64,000 nucleotides of DNA from Notospermus geniculatus. Taxonomy: Eukaryota; Nemertea; Pilidiophora; Heteronemertea; Lineidae. A program made the translations under genes and the position numbers. The notes under the pieces were generated by a model. It worked only from the letters and a program-made list of their open reading frames with translations, was not told the origin of the DNA and did no database searches. Positions 21,494 to 32,600 of this stretch are shown here, one piece after another. Each line of letters opens with the position of its first letter. The first letter of the stretch is position 1. The DNA is taken from contig NMRB01001092.1 of assembly GCA_002633025.1 (NCBI GenBank), positions 22,685 to 86,684 on the forward strand, read 5' to 3'.

Positions 21494-22456
21494 GACCCAG
21501 CGTGGAAAAAGTACCAACTTCGCAAGGTAATCACATTCCGGCCTCCACTGAGGTTACCCAAGAGTGGCTTTTGGTTCCCGGACCAGGCTACAGGGAATAT
21601 TATCGCACACTTCTACCAGATAGAATATGCAACACGGAAAGTTGTTGTGTATGTTAACAAAAGTGGACACTTCGGAATCCAGTACGTGTCCAAGTTCGAT
21701 AGACCAATCACAGGGTTTGAAACATTTGTTTACCTGGGTTACATAGTATTTAATCGTTATATCCGTTTGAGAAAAACCTGTATGCTATATGACTTCAAAA
21801 GGGGGGCATTTGAAGGAAAGATAGTCATACCAAGCACAAATAAATGCATTTCTGGAGGAGCACACTTTTCAATGAGTATAGGATTTGAGGGGAAAGTTCT
21901 CGTGCATTGCCTTCGAGATATTATCGGCGCCACCATTTATGACATAAAATTGTCAAACGAAACTGGTCGAGTATACTTTGTCCTCACAAACGGAATCGTC
22001 TTCTCTTTTTTGACGAACCAGCCAAACGTTGTCAACAGGGATGTTTACGTTTTTAAAAGAATGCACGTCATTGGGTATCTTCAGATAGATAATTACCGGG
22101 AAACGAAACACCGGATTAGGCAAGTGGAAATCCTCCGACACTGTCATCGTCGAGTCAAATTCACTTTCAGTAAATATTCCGATATGTTTTTCTTGATTTG
22201 TGTTAGAAGGCCTGGAGCGATCGGATTAAGTCTTATTTTTGATCCTAAGAATGGTTCCGTGAAAAAAAATTCAGGAAAAACAAGGTTTACAGAGGTAATT
22301 GCGAATTTTTACCCCAGAATCAACGCTTTGTTTACGTATCATTTGGAATTCAACCCCAAAGATGGCGCACTATTGCATTTTAAACGCTCTCCACGGATGG
22401 CCTCAAGCTTTCAAGAGCATTTTGTTTCCGCTGAAGTTTATGATCGTGTGATATGA
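21494..22456 (+). CDS. terminal exon, long unrecognised protein part
   Basis: Acceptor 'gattcttcaag' is followed by 963 nt of open frame in phase 0, ending in TGA. The 320 residues start DPAWKKYQLRKVITFRP and include PDQATGNIIAHFYQIEYATR, VYVNKSGHFGIQYVSKFDRP, GGAHFSMSIGFEGKVLVHC and a C-terminal AEVYDRVI. The pattern is beta-rich with alternating hydrophobics, and there is one NETG sequon. The fold could continue a LamG-like or propeller-like ectodomain, but I do not recognise it. The phase matches the exon that ends at 9859. Length, composition and the lack of stops make a real exon very likely. Whether it belongs to the same gene as 5771-9859 is inference, because an intron of 11.6 kb full of transposons lies between them. 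Confidence 0.65.
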   Translation, partial: DPAWKKYQLRKVITFRPPLRLPKSGFWFPDQATGNIIAHFYQIEYATRKVVVYVNKSGHFGIQYVSKFDRPITGFETFVYLGYIVFNRYIRLRKTCMLYDFKRGAFEGKIVIPSTNKCISGGAHFSMSIGFEGKVLVHCLRDIIGATIYDIKLSNETGRVYFVLTNGIVFSFLTNQPNVVNRDVYVFKRMHVIGYLQIDNYRETKHRIRQVEILRHCHRRVKFTFSKYSDMFFLICVRRPGAIGLSLIFDPKNGSVKKNSGKTRFTEVIANFYPRINALFTYHLEFNPKDGALLHFKRSPRMASSFQEHFVSAEVYDRVI

Positions 22457-22796
22457 GACTTGGTCAGTGCGTATCGTATGCCGCGGCTGGAGAAACAGAA
22501 ATAGAAATGGAAAGATGAATCGATGTTCTTGCTGTTTACAACTTAGACCCACGCCCTAAAATCTGGCGGCACGATGTTCTTAGCCAAAAACTGTTCCTCC
22601 TATCATCAATATTAGCGAAGCGTTAGGTGTCTTTGGTGTACGTTTTTCGCTCATCTATGAGAGGTGAGCTTTTCTTATAGCGTGTTGTCCGTCGTCGTCC
22701 CATGTCGTTAACAGGGGTGGCACTTTTCTAAACCGCTTGGCTTGAAACTAAGTGTACAAACACCATATGGTAAAAACTATCTCTGGGCCGAAACGT

Positions 22797-23063
22797 AAGG
22801 TCCGTCTACACGAATATACATTTGTTCAAAACATCATCATACATTTGTATGATGATGATGATGTATGATGATGTCCAAGGTTGTTGTGGATTTCCATCTA
22901 CACAATGCAGCTAAAGGTTTGAACATCATCATACGTGTTGGATGGTATTCAAGTTTGTTGGGAAAACGGTCCACACCGATCATACATTTTTCCATGAACA
23001 TCATCATACAAAAATGTATGATGATGTTTTGAACAAATGTATGATCGTGTAGACGGGCCTTTA
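22797..23063. mobile_element. MITE with 46-bp TIRs
   Basis: 'ggtccgtctacacgaatata' plus 'catttgttcaaaacatcatc' is mirrored at 23018-23063. It contains ATGATG microsatellite runs. Confidence 0.85.
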
Positions 23064-24343
23064 GCGCTGCCAGTTTTACACTCTGGCCTGTAGGAGGTGC
23101 TTTGTGAAAAACTTCTTTTTGGCTATATCTCCTGAATGCTGCTAGCTAGATCCATGAAATTTTTATGGTGGGTTCCTCTGATGAGACAACATCACGTAAA
23201 TCCCGGGTTTTTTATTTGACCCACTTCCATTAAGGTCACAGAGTTCAAAGTTTAAAATTCACTGTTTAGTGGCACATTTCGTGGCTATTTGAGATAGAGT
23301 GTTTTGATTTGCTGTGAAGATACTTTACATTCACTTCTCTAAGACAAGTGCCAGATATGCAGTCTTCGCCTCAAGTCCCACCCCTCATTACCTCCAGCTG
23401 AATACGGCTGACCAACTGGCAGGGTATTGTGTCCTTGTGTGCAGGGTGACAGTCACATTGGTCGGATTTTATCTGCTGGCTGGGTAGCATATATGCACCA
23501 GACTGACACAACTTTAGAACCAATGCTGCATTGGTACTTTAAATTAACACTAGTTTAAGTGAAAAATCGGAAAATTGGTCACCAAAACCAACTTGTTTCA
23601 ATAACACGTGTACAACCCATGTCATGCATGGCTCCTAGTGCTTTGATCAATGATAGTACCCACATGGTACAGGGAAGGGAATTTCACTTTGCCACGGGTC
23701 CACTATATATATTTCTTTGTATTATGATTATGCACCATTGACAGAAAAATAGCTGAAGGTACTGCGATTCCCCGAAAAGAGCGGTCGAAAAGTTTGGGTT
23801 AATCGATAATATAATGAAACTAAGGGCAGGCGAGCGTTAGGCTCTATTACCTATAGAGTCCTTGCAAATGACGTCACAAGCCACCATGCTGGGGGGCACA
23901 TACTGCAGAGGCGCAGCGAAATGTCACAATGACGTTACGTCAAACACTGGCGTCGCGCACTTCACGCAGACCACCTCACGGTCAGCTCACACCTCTGCCC
24001 ACTTGCCCCTCAGCATGGCCGCCAGGATGACGTCATTGCAAGGCCTCTATATGGGTCTCTTTTGCCTCGCGTCGTATGTTGGTCGAGGTAAAATGGAGTC
24101 CCCAGAAATCCAAGTTTTCAACGAAAAAATCCCGTCGTGCTCCGGTACGGAACTAGGGTGTTCACGATTGGTATTTACCATTTGATGCACAGTGCTTAGG
24201 CCACTTCATAACTTTAAAACGGTCAGAGCCAGCATGAAGATGAATAGATCTATAAGTCAATGAAGTAGGCTCGTGTACACATCACTACTTCACGAAGCGT
24301 GGCAGGTGACTGGCCCGATAAAAAGTGAATGAAATTTTTATGC
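23064..24343. other. non-coding stretch
   Basis: Decayed interspersed repeat around 23090-23340; no exon recognised. Confidence 0.4.
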
Positions 24344-24472
24344 CTTGGTCGACCGCACAGAAAGTCCGATAGTGCTACCGGCGCCTATCGGCAGTTAGTT
24401 AAAACGCATTTTCCAATTATCTCAACCGCCGACAGGCACCCAAAGCACTGTCGGACATTCTGTGCGGTCGGT
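24344..24472. mobile_element. MITE, about 129 bp
   Basis: 'gaccgcacagaaagtccgat' is mirrored as 'gtcggacattctgtgcggtc'. Confidence 0.8.
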
Positions 24473-24744
24473 CCTGGGCTCTTGCATGAAAGCCGGGCCG
24501 TTGTAGTAATGCATTAGAAAACATTAATCTATTAGACATGATGTAAGACATGAGGAAACGTCGATCGATTGGTAGATAAATAATCCTTCCTCATCACTTC
24601 CAATCCTCACAAATAAACACTGTATTCACTAATTTTGTCTGAGGTTCTCAAAAACGACATCGATCTCCTTTTAGTTTCACCTCAGTCGGCTTCTGTATGT
24701 CGTTCCTCTTATCGTGTGGACACAAGCAGCCATTATTATTGGCT

Positions 24745-25322
24745 CACTAAGTGACCCTTATTTTCGTGTCAGATTTTTCGTTTCCGTGCGATTGTGGAGT
24801 CATGTTTTGTCCAATGTTATTGATCGTGGTATATATATACGGTGAATTGTATGTAGTTTTGTCTGAGGTCAAGGAAATTTTGATACGTTGCATAGTTTTT
24901 GATATATTAGGTTTTTTTGGGGCTGAAAGAGCGGATGCGTGTCGTGCGTGAGGCTGGATTTCCTTCCTGGCAATGAGAAATGAGTTGGGTCTGTGGAGGA
25001 CGAAAATGGGCCGAATCAGATTTGCACGAGCGAGAGTTAATTGGGTAGAATTGTGTACGGAACTTGGCTCGAAAAATATTCAAGAGGTCATTAGTTTTTG
25101 TTTGTCAGTGCGTTTGATTTTTCCATAACGTCGTTGTCGAGAGAATAGAGGCCGAATCGACGGATTTTTTCCCAGAAAGCAAGACTAGCCGAACCATACC
25201 TGGTCGCCTGTTTTACTTCAATCGTGTATGCACGGATTACGCTACATGGAGCTTGCGTGCGGTGAAAGTAGGTCACGTTTATTTGGCGATGATGTGTATA
25301 GTGGATTGTTATTACTAGCATG
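24745..25322. repeat. interspersed repeat, copy 1 (without MITE)
   Basis: About 575 bp shared with 41625-42665 at roughly 88-92% similarity. Lacks the MITE found in the second copy, so it serves as its empty site at about 24828-24845 (ggtatatatatacggtgaat). Confidence 0.9.
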
Positions 25323-25564
25323 TTGATCAGCGGCGAACAAATTTTGAGGAAGTGTGTGTTTGTCTTTGAATATCCTGCGGTAAAGGGTCTGTTGCTTTAT
25401 TGATGAGTGTGTTTGGAGGGGGTAGTTTCTAGGGGGTAGTTTTTGACTAGAATCCATTTTTATTACGAAGTGACTATTTAATTTATCAAGCCCGGCTTGC
25501 TAAACAGTACGCAAAATCGAGCTTCCCGTATTTCCGGAACCAGGTGATAAATACTCGACCACTC

Positions 25565-25650
25565 TCTTCAGTGTGTTGATTGGCACATTGCAAAGATGTG
25601 GGGACTACACCCATGAGGTCGAGGGTTCGATTCCCGTGTGGTCATGATAT
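25565..25650 (+). repeat. tRNA-derived SINE-like fragment
   Basis: Contains GGTTCGATTCCCGTGTGGTC (B box). No matching acceptor stem or complete D arm is found, so it is not a functional tRNA gene. Confidence 0.5.
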
Positions 25651-26689
25651 TTTTGGTTCACGTGGGCCTATAGTCCCTTTAAGTGACCATTATATTGGGT
25701 CCAATTTGAGCTTGTAACGGATTTTTCGGCACCAAAGCATTAGCGTATCTCAAGACAATGAGCTGAGATATGTTAGTTTTTATGCCTAGAAGTGTCCCAG
25801 CTATTTATTTTAGCGATTATTTCGCGATTAATACGTTTTTTTCGGCATTTTGTGGTTTTCTAGAGATTTCATAATTAAGAAACGATTTTGGTTGGCTAGA
25901 ATCCATACGGGGGTCACACATTCATCTCGGGCTCCAGGGCGGCCGAGCATGGTTTGTATAATTAGTGTGACCTCGATGTGGCCCCGACGTTGAGAAGCAC
26001 ATGTGTATACTATATAGAAATTGTTATCTTTAGCCATGGTGCAAGATGGGGTATACATTAGCGTTTGTTGACTATTACGACGAGCCGTGGATTATCACTC
26101 ACTCTTTTTGTGCGAGTACTGAGTTAGGCCTGTTTGTTCGATCGTGATGGAGAGGGAGTGTTGTTTTGTTTACGTTTTTCAGTGGGCGTTTTGGCCTGAA
26201 TGGAATGCACTTTGCTTTGACAACTTCATTTGACCTTGGAGTAATTGACTGTTCAATGTGTCAGGTTGAGCACTTGTGTTCTCGTATCGAAGGCATTTGT
26301 GTTTGTGCGAACATTCTTTATTTCAAACTCTTTCCACGTGAACCTTTTACGCCGCCAGGCTTGTTTCATTTTTGTTTCCTTTTCTTTTTTTCCTTTTCTT
26401 AGAAAATTATGTTGACTTTCCAAATTTCTACCTAGAACAACTGGTTAATCATTTTTTCTTTTAATTAGTGGTGACACTGATAAAATCGTCTACAGAATCG
26501 GCGCATCATTATTGCCAGCTCGACGAACAATGCTGAATTGAAGCCTGTTTGTCAAGCTAGCTCGATAAGTAACACTGAATCCACGTACTCCTCATCGAGC
26601 GGCTTGACAAATAAGATCGAAAGTAGTGCTTATTCATTGAGTGGCTCGATAAATAAACCCGGTCTTTTTATAAATCGTTAACCGTCAAA

Positions 26690-26885
26690 TCCAACTTCCT
26701 CAGAAAATACAATTAGACATGTGGATCATGATGACTCTGATAATTATAAATATTGATACAACCTATTACAGTCGATACTAGTATTTTTTTAAAAAGACAG
26801 TCGATGCGAATTGTCCATCTATTTTCTGTCACTCCTATTCACAACCCTCCACTTAGTGAGCCCTGTCGCCACCAGGCTTGTTATC
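26690..26885. repeat. interspersed repeat, empty-site copy of the CACTGTG element locus
   Basis: Matches 43410-43497 plus 43998-44085. The intact junction is acaacCTATTacag (26763-26767), present once here and duplicated around the element at 43498-43997. Confidence 0.9.
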
Positions 26886-26984
26886 AATCTATCATCACGT
26901 GAAAGTTGGACTACTCTACTCCTGAAAATCGTACGCTTACATCCGATTTACTCGCTAGACGCGAGATTTCATCCTTCTTTACGT

Positions 26985-27345
26985 CGCGAGATAGTCGCTG
27001 TGACCTCACTGATGCTCGCCCAAGTTTTCACGAATGTGGCCCAACAGGTTTCGAAGTAGTCACCCAGTATCAAAACCTGATGCCTCTCAAGACAGGTAGG
27101 CCAATGAGCAACAACAACCAGCAGAAGGCCTACTTTTCGGCTTTCGAAATGATAGTCACGGGAAATAACCCTTTTTCCACATTGCCGTGACAGGTTTGAG
27201 TTTACGCCCACTTTCTTTGGATCGTTGAGAAAAAACCGGCGGGGGACGTGCATGGAGAAGCACGAAGCTGCATGTGAGGTATCCGACAGCTAAGATGTTT
27301 CAGAAGAAGGTAATCCATGCACTTAGAGCTTCATTCTACAACTTC
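26985..27345. repeat. interspersed SINE-like repeat, copy 2
   Basis: Shares the ordered blocks described for 13160-13620. Confidence 0.65.
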
Positions 27346-27454
27346 CATGTCAATTGACCTCTTGTGAAGTCGGCTGTGGTTTTATGTAGACCCATGTATT
27401 CGTGATACAATGGATGAGGCATATGCACGCACGTTCATATCTCAAGCTGATTTT

Positions 27455-27615
27455 ACTGATCGTTCCCAATGTCGGGAACGTTTCCGAATTAGGAAACATT
27501 AGGCCTACGTTTCCGATTTTGGGAATGTTCCCAATATTGGAACCTTCAACGGTTTCCGAAATCGGAAACTTAAAATTTAAAAGCCCAATCAGGGACCGAA
27601 TCAACGATCGGGAGT
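27455..27615. repeat. array of short palindromes (GTTTCCGAAATCGGAAAC type)
   Basis: At least four dyad units, such as gttcccaatgtcgggaac, gtttccgaattaggaaac and gtttccgaaatcggaaac, are packed in 160 bp. Confidence 0.8.
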
Positions 27616-27722
27616 TGTTGTTTTCTACTAATAGGTAGCTCTGAGGTACAGCCGATGTACAGCTTACTTTGTTGTTTTCTACTAATAGGTAGCTCTGATG
27701 TACAGCCGATGTACAGCTTACT
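27615..27722. repeat. tandem duplication, 54-bp unit, two copies
   Basis: 'ttgttttctactaataggta'...'gatgtacagcttactt' occurs twice with one or two differences. Confidence 0.9.
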
Positions 27723-28139
27723 TTTCACGACTGTTACGCTCAATGGTTAAGGCCGCACTGGTACGAAATGCTAAAAATAGCCTTTACGCCACGTGTTATC
27801 AACTGCGCATGCGCTAAAACCAAAGTTGCCCGATCACGATTGGTCGTTTCCATATTTGGCAGCACCATGCGGCGATCACGCGCTCACCCACTTCACCAGA
27901 GCCAATCAGATCCACGGGACGATTCTTGGATCGGGAACATCGATTGCTAATTATTTATTCAGTCAACCTCGACTTTGATTGGTTTATTGGCAAGATTTAG
28001 CGCTACGTCAGGTACTTGCACTCGCCTTTTCGCTGGAAACGGCCGGAGTTTATCGCAATAACCCCTTGAAGTGACGTGCCATCTCCCACCCCGATTTTCA
28101 ACGCAAAACACACAATTTCTACGGTAAGAACTGCATTGA
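27723..28139. other. non-coding stretch
   Basis: No exon, RNA gene or element end recognised. Confidence 0.4.
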
Positions 28140-28610
28140 TGCAAAAAAATCGAGTCTATGTACTTACATAAGATAATAAAGACTCAAATGAATAGAAGTT
28201 CTACCCAAGACTTTGCAAACATTTTGCGTAATTTGTGTTCCCAAGCCCAAAAAATTGTAATTTTTTGAAAAAATGGCGGGTGTGTATAAAAGTCGGATTT
28301 GACGACGGACTGCCGATCCCCGCTTGGTCCGTTATTTGCGTAATAACAGTGCAGACTGTGTCCAAATTCACCTGTCTTGCAATTGTTTTGTGTACCGAGG
28401 CTAATAATACAGCGAGTGCTGGGCCTACGGGCTTTTATTGCCCTTCATGGCCTGCGGGACTGGTGGGGTGTGCATGTAGCGTGTGCATGTCGTGTACATG
28501 ATGTAGATAGGCCTACAATGCGTGTATGCGCTATTGCAGTGCAGTGTACATCCACGTTTGTGTGGACTGTTGCATTGTGGGATCTTTGGCAAAGCACTAT
28601 ACGTACGTAC
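28140..28610. repeat. duplicated block, copy 1
   Basis: Nearly identical to 31000-31440. A third, partial copy is at 30281-30370. Contains a TATAAAAG at 28285-28292. Confidence 0.95.
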
Positions 28611-28791
28611 TGACGCACGACAGACCACCACTCAATGACCCCAACCACAGCATAAGCCCTGCTGGGCCTTGCGGCCAAGCGGGCTAAAAATAGGTACAAA
28701 AATTTCCTTCTCCTTCATGTGGGCATTTCTCTTTTGTATAGCAGAGTACTCTGTGCAAGTCCTCAGCAATGCCAGTAGGCCTATGCTAATG

Positions 28792-29040
28792 AACTCTTGC
28801 AGTTCTTTGTGAAGCAATTTGCAAAACTTTACGGACAGGAGCAGCTCGTATACAATGTGCATGCTGCAGCAGATGTTCAACATCTGGGTCCTTTCTTTAG
28901 CTGATTATTCATCCTTTCCATTTGAAAATTTTCTAGGCACGATGAAGAAAATGATCCGTAGGCCTAATAAACCGCCTGGACAGGTGGCCAGAGGACTACT
29001 ATCAGAAATGACCAATCGTGGAAAAAGGAAGGGTGATCAG
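28792..29040 (+). pseudogene. fragment of a CACTA-like transposase (DUF4218-like region)
   Basis: The first frame reads ELLQFFVKQFAKLYGQEQLV, then YNVHAAADVQHLGPFFS, then a stop. A +1 shift continues as DYSSFPFENFLGTMKKMIRR and PNKPPGQVARG. The 'SSFPFEN.LG..K...R.P..P..Q' block is a hallmark of the C-terminal region of animal transposases with a DUF4218-type domain (EnSpm/CACTA-related). The frameshift makes it a pseudogene. Upstream lies the duplicated TATA-containing block; downstream there is no further recognisable part. It is not the same family as the transposase at 32601-35053. Confidence 0.65.
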
Positions 29041-29249
29041 ACAGGCATTCTGATCAGGCATTGTCAGGCCCAGTAGTAGGCAACACGAATAAAGCACTCA
29101 AACTGCCTGTCCCAGCACCGTACAATCCATGGCGGCAACTCAGCAGTATAAATCACAACAGTGTCCAGTTGGCACCAAATTCTAGGGATGGTTTCGTTTC
29201 TGTAAATAATCAGATTGGTCTAGTCAGAAATATTTTGGCATCTGAGGCA

Positions 29250-29545
29250 AGGCCGAGTGCTGACATTGTTGTCGTTCTTTAACGTTTCACCAAGACATCT
29301 GATTTCTATTCATACCCTTTGAATTCTCCTGAAGTCGGTACTCAGGGCTGCTTACTTCGGCTGAAAGTCTGTAGTATCCCCCCCCCCCCAAGCTGTTGGT
29401 ATTTTTCCCAAGTTGTGGACATTTTTTCCAAATAGCATTTTTATTTTCAAGGCCGAGTGCTGACGTAGTTGTCGTTTTTTAACGTTTCACCAAGACATCT
29501 GATTTCTATTCATACCCTTTGAATTCTCTCCAAGTCGGTACTGCA
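29250..29545. repeat. direct repeat of about 95 bp, two copies
   Basis: 29251-29341 and 29449-29540 share 'aaggccgagtgctgac..' through 'cataccctttgaattctc'. Confidence 0.9.
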
Positions 29546-30684
29546 TTTGTTAGTGATCTTGCAGATCACTTACAGGTGTCTTGTAAGTATGTGAGGTTGC
29601 CATTCCAGGAAGGGTATGTTGCAATTCCAATTCTTCATCAGGCATTTTAAGACTGCTTTGCTGCAATTGACAAGCTTGAAATTGTTGTAGCAGTACAGTA
29701 CAGAACTCAATCAGCTTGAAGAAAGGCTCATTTCACTTCGTATTCCTTTCAAGCAAATGCGAGAACTTCCTGTTGGTGGCCAAAAATGATACGCGGAAAT
29801 GTTGTCAATGTTCCAGTATGTTACACAAACTGCAATGTCACTCCCAAGGAATTTACCTGATATTGAGACAATTCCTGTGAAATTACGAAGAAGAGAGCAG
29901 TACAAAACGAATGTATACAGTGAAAATATTCGTGCAACTATTAGTGTTAAATAGTTTTGAAATGGTTGAAAGAACATGGACCACTTTCATGCGAAAGAGA
30001 ATTTTTCGCCGCTTAAGCACAAATAATGATTAGTCAACACCTTTGCACTGGTGATGCCAGGAGCTGGGACTGAGCTGGAGGATGAGGAAGTATTGGCGGT
30101 GTTACCATCCGAGTCAATCCTGATGATAATCAACAATTAAGAAAAGTGGGAAAGCTCAAGTGCAGTACTTACGTTAGGTGAGTTGTGGACCTTGAGATAT
30201 GTCCTGGTGTGCCAAACAGAATGAGCCAAATACTCTACCTTATGCATTATACAGTTATATGTTATGGTGAAGCAGCATGAGCAAAAAAATCGAGTCTATG
30301 TACTTACATAAGATTATAAAGACTCAAATGAATAGAAGTTCTACCCAAGACTTTGCAAACATTTTGCGTAATAGTAAGCCCCCCCCCCCCCGAACTTAGA
30401 CATCTTCCCAATCTTCTTTATCCACTGGCAGCCATGAATAACCGCACCCAATACAAGGGGGAGAGCTAATTCTTGGATGTCATTGCTTGAAAGATGGAGG
30501 TAGAATCTTAAAAGGTACTGAGAAAGGCACCCAGAATAGAACAGAAAAGGCCTACAAAAAGAGGGGGAAAATGCAAACTTACAAATCCCTTCAATGTCGG
30601 ACCAACTGGGATTATCAATGGGAAATCTGCCATAAATGAAACATGATTCCCTATTCCACCATTCAACTCGTGCAGTTTTCTGAC
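29546..30684. other. non-coding stretch
   Basis: No gene seen. Contains a partial copy of the 28140 block at 30281-30370, which ends at a poly-C run. Confidence 0.45.
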
Positions 30685-30685
30685 A

Positions 30686-30852
30686 AGTGTGCCTTTTTTA
30701 CCTACCCGGTGATTTTTATGTGCCTTTTTTACCGGTGCCTTTTTTACCAGTGCCTTTTTACCGGTGCCTTTTTTACCAGTGCCTTTTTAACCAGTGCCTT
30801 TTTTACCGTGCCTTTTTTACCGGTGTCTTTTTTACCAGTGCCTTTTTACCTG
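30686..30852. repeat. minisatellite, 15-17 bp unit
   Basis: About ten copies of 'tgcctttttta(ccggtg/ccagtg)'. Confidence 0.95.
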
Positions 30853-30999
30853 GATTCAAGAAAAATTGGGCCAATATTGGCATATATTGGCCGATGAATT
30901 CCCATTTAGGGCCGATATAGGCAACCTAGATTGGGCCTTCATTCTTGCCTAGATAGCCTACTTAGAGCCAATATTGGCCCATTATATTTGGCCATCTGG

Positions 31000-31440
31000 G
31001 GTACTTACATAAGATTATAAAGACTCAAATGAATAGAAGTTCTACCCAAGACTTTGCAAACATTTTGCGTAATTTGTGTTCCCAAGCCCAAAAAATTGTA
31101 ATTTTTTGAAAAAATGGCGGGTGTGTATAAAAGTCGGATTTGACGACGGACCGCCGATCCCCGCTTGGTCCGTTATTTGCGTAATAACAGTGCAGACTGT
31201 GTCCAAATTCACCTGTCTTGCAATTGTTTTGTGCACCGAGGCTAATAATACAGCGAGTGCTGGGCCTACGGGCTTTTATTGCCCTTCATGGCCTGCGGGA
31301 GACTGGGGGTGTGTGCATGTAGCGTGTGCATGTCGTGTACATGATGTACATAGGCCTACAATGCGTGTATGCGCTATTGCAGTGCAGTGTACATCCACGT
31401 TTGTGTGGACTGTTGCATTGTGGGATCTTTGGCAAAGCAC
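31000..31440. repeat. duplicated block, copy 2, upstream of the transposase gene
   Basis: Near-identical to 28140-28610, so the duplication is recent. Confidence 0.95.
31126..31133 (+). promoter_or_regulatory. possible TATA box upstream of the transposase exons
   Basis: TATAAAAG in the context gcgggtgtgTATAAAAgtcg, about 0.8 kb before the first recognisable coding exon. The same motif is conserved in the duplicate at 28285. No start site was verified. Confidence 0.35.
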
Positions 31441-31969
31441 TTAGCTCTCATAGTGTGCATTTATATTCGAAAGGGGAGGGGCTGCGGGATGCAGGCATAA
31501 ATTGGTGGGGGGGATGGATGGATGGGTGTGTGTGGTGGGGGCCCAAGCCGGCTGACCCACGCGCGCCGGGTGCAGTCCTCTGCGGCGGCGACAGGCATCC
31601 GTGTTAGGCCTCGCCTCTCTAGGCCTAGGGCGTGTGTTCCAATGTGTAGTACCTGTTGTTGCAATGGGAGAAGTGTGCTCTTCCTGAATCTTGCCCAATA
31701 CTTTTCTTTACATGCTCCTACCTATTTCTCATTTTGCAGATTAATATGGACCGGTTAGCTAAAAATATATACCTACTAGGCCTAGGCCCAACTCTCACAA
31801 CTGTGGGCCAGCACACAGTGTAGTGACTCGCCAACAAATAGGCCTACTGGTAGTCGACCTGCTGTAAGGCCTGACAGCAGTCTTGCCACACACTCTTCTT
31901 ATGCCAATTTTTTCTCCTTGTTACAGATTTACAAAAAGATATCATCAATTTAATAATACCACCATCATC

Positions 31970-32075
31970 ATGCCAGCACACATTAAGGAAGGCCGGGGTG
32001 GGAGGAAGATCCACTTCAAGGGGACCCGCAACAACAGAGCCCTCTTCGGGAGGACAAGACGGATGAAAAAACAAG
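31970..32075 (+). CDS. first coding exon of the RAG1-like transposase gene (copy a)
   Basis: Exon 31927-32075 begins after a strong acceptor and has an in-frame ATG at 31970. It codes for a short basic stretch (MPAHIKEGRGGRKIHFKGTR) and ends MKKQ in phase 1, which fits the exon at 32601 (next codon completed to Asp). The basic composition suggests nuclear entry or DNA contact. It is duplicated downstream (32188-32293), so the two are alternative or mutually exclusive first coding exons. Each encodes its own start, so using both would not keep one frame through the intervening sequence unless they are spliced. Confidence 0.6.
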
Positions 32076-32187
32076 GTACTGAGCTGTAAGGCCTGACAGC
32101 AGTCTTGCCACACACTCTTCTTATGCCAATTTTTTCTCCTTGTTACAGATTTACAAAAAGATATCATCAATTTATACCACCATCATC

Positions 32188-32293
32188 ATGCCAGCACACA
32201 TTAAGGTAGGCCGGGGTGGGAGAAAGATCCACTTCAAGGGGACCCGCAACAACAGAGCCCTCTTCAGGAGGACAAGACGGATGAAAAAACAAG
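32188..32293 (+). CDS. first coding exon, duplicated copy b
   Basis: Same as copy a except for two amino-acid changes (Glu to Val at position 7, Gly to Arg near position 27). Acceptor at 32148, donor GTACTG at 32294, phase 1. All splice signals are kept, so either exon could serve the downstream frame. Confidence 0.6.
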
Positions 32294-32600
32294 GTACTGT
32301 AAAGCAAATAAAAAAATCACAATTTTAATGTATTAATGCCATACACTGTACCTGGAATTATTTTTTTTAATAACAATCTTAATCCATGACCATTCATCTA
32401 TGTACATAAATTAAAATATTCTGTAGTTCCGTAAAGCGAATCGACAGTCATTTTGTCAACAGAAGGATGATGTTTGTATTAACATTGCTCTCACAGCCAA
32501 TCAGAATGCAGGAAATATGAGTTTGTAAACATTCGTCCACTTAATAGCATTCAATTTTTTGGCTGACACATCATTTTAAACTATTTGTTTTTGTTTTCAG

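Larger units (their letters stand above)
31861..32300. repeat. 222-bp tandem duplication containing an exon
   Basis: Copies at 31861-32082 and 32083-32300. Each holds an acceptor (tctccttgttacag), a start codon, 35 codons and a GTACTG donor. Confidence 0.95.

Noticed and set aside
25565-25650. tRNA gene
   Set aside because: The B box is good, but acceptor stem pairing, D arm and T-stem pairing fail; it is a SINE fragment.
30643-30920. ORFs with FTSAF / PVPFLP repeats
   Set aside because: Translation of the 15-17 bp minisatellite.
31844-32170. Minus-strand ORF of 108 aa with an internal repeat
   Set aside because: It is antisense to the duplicated transposase exon; its repeat simply mirrors the 222-bp duplication.
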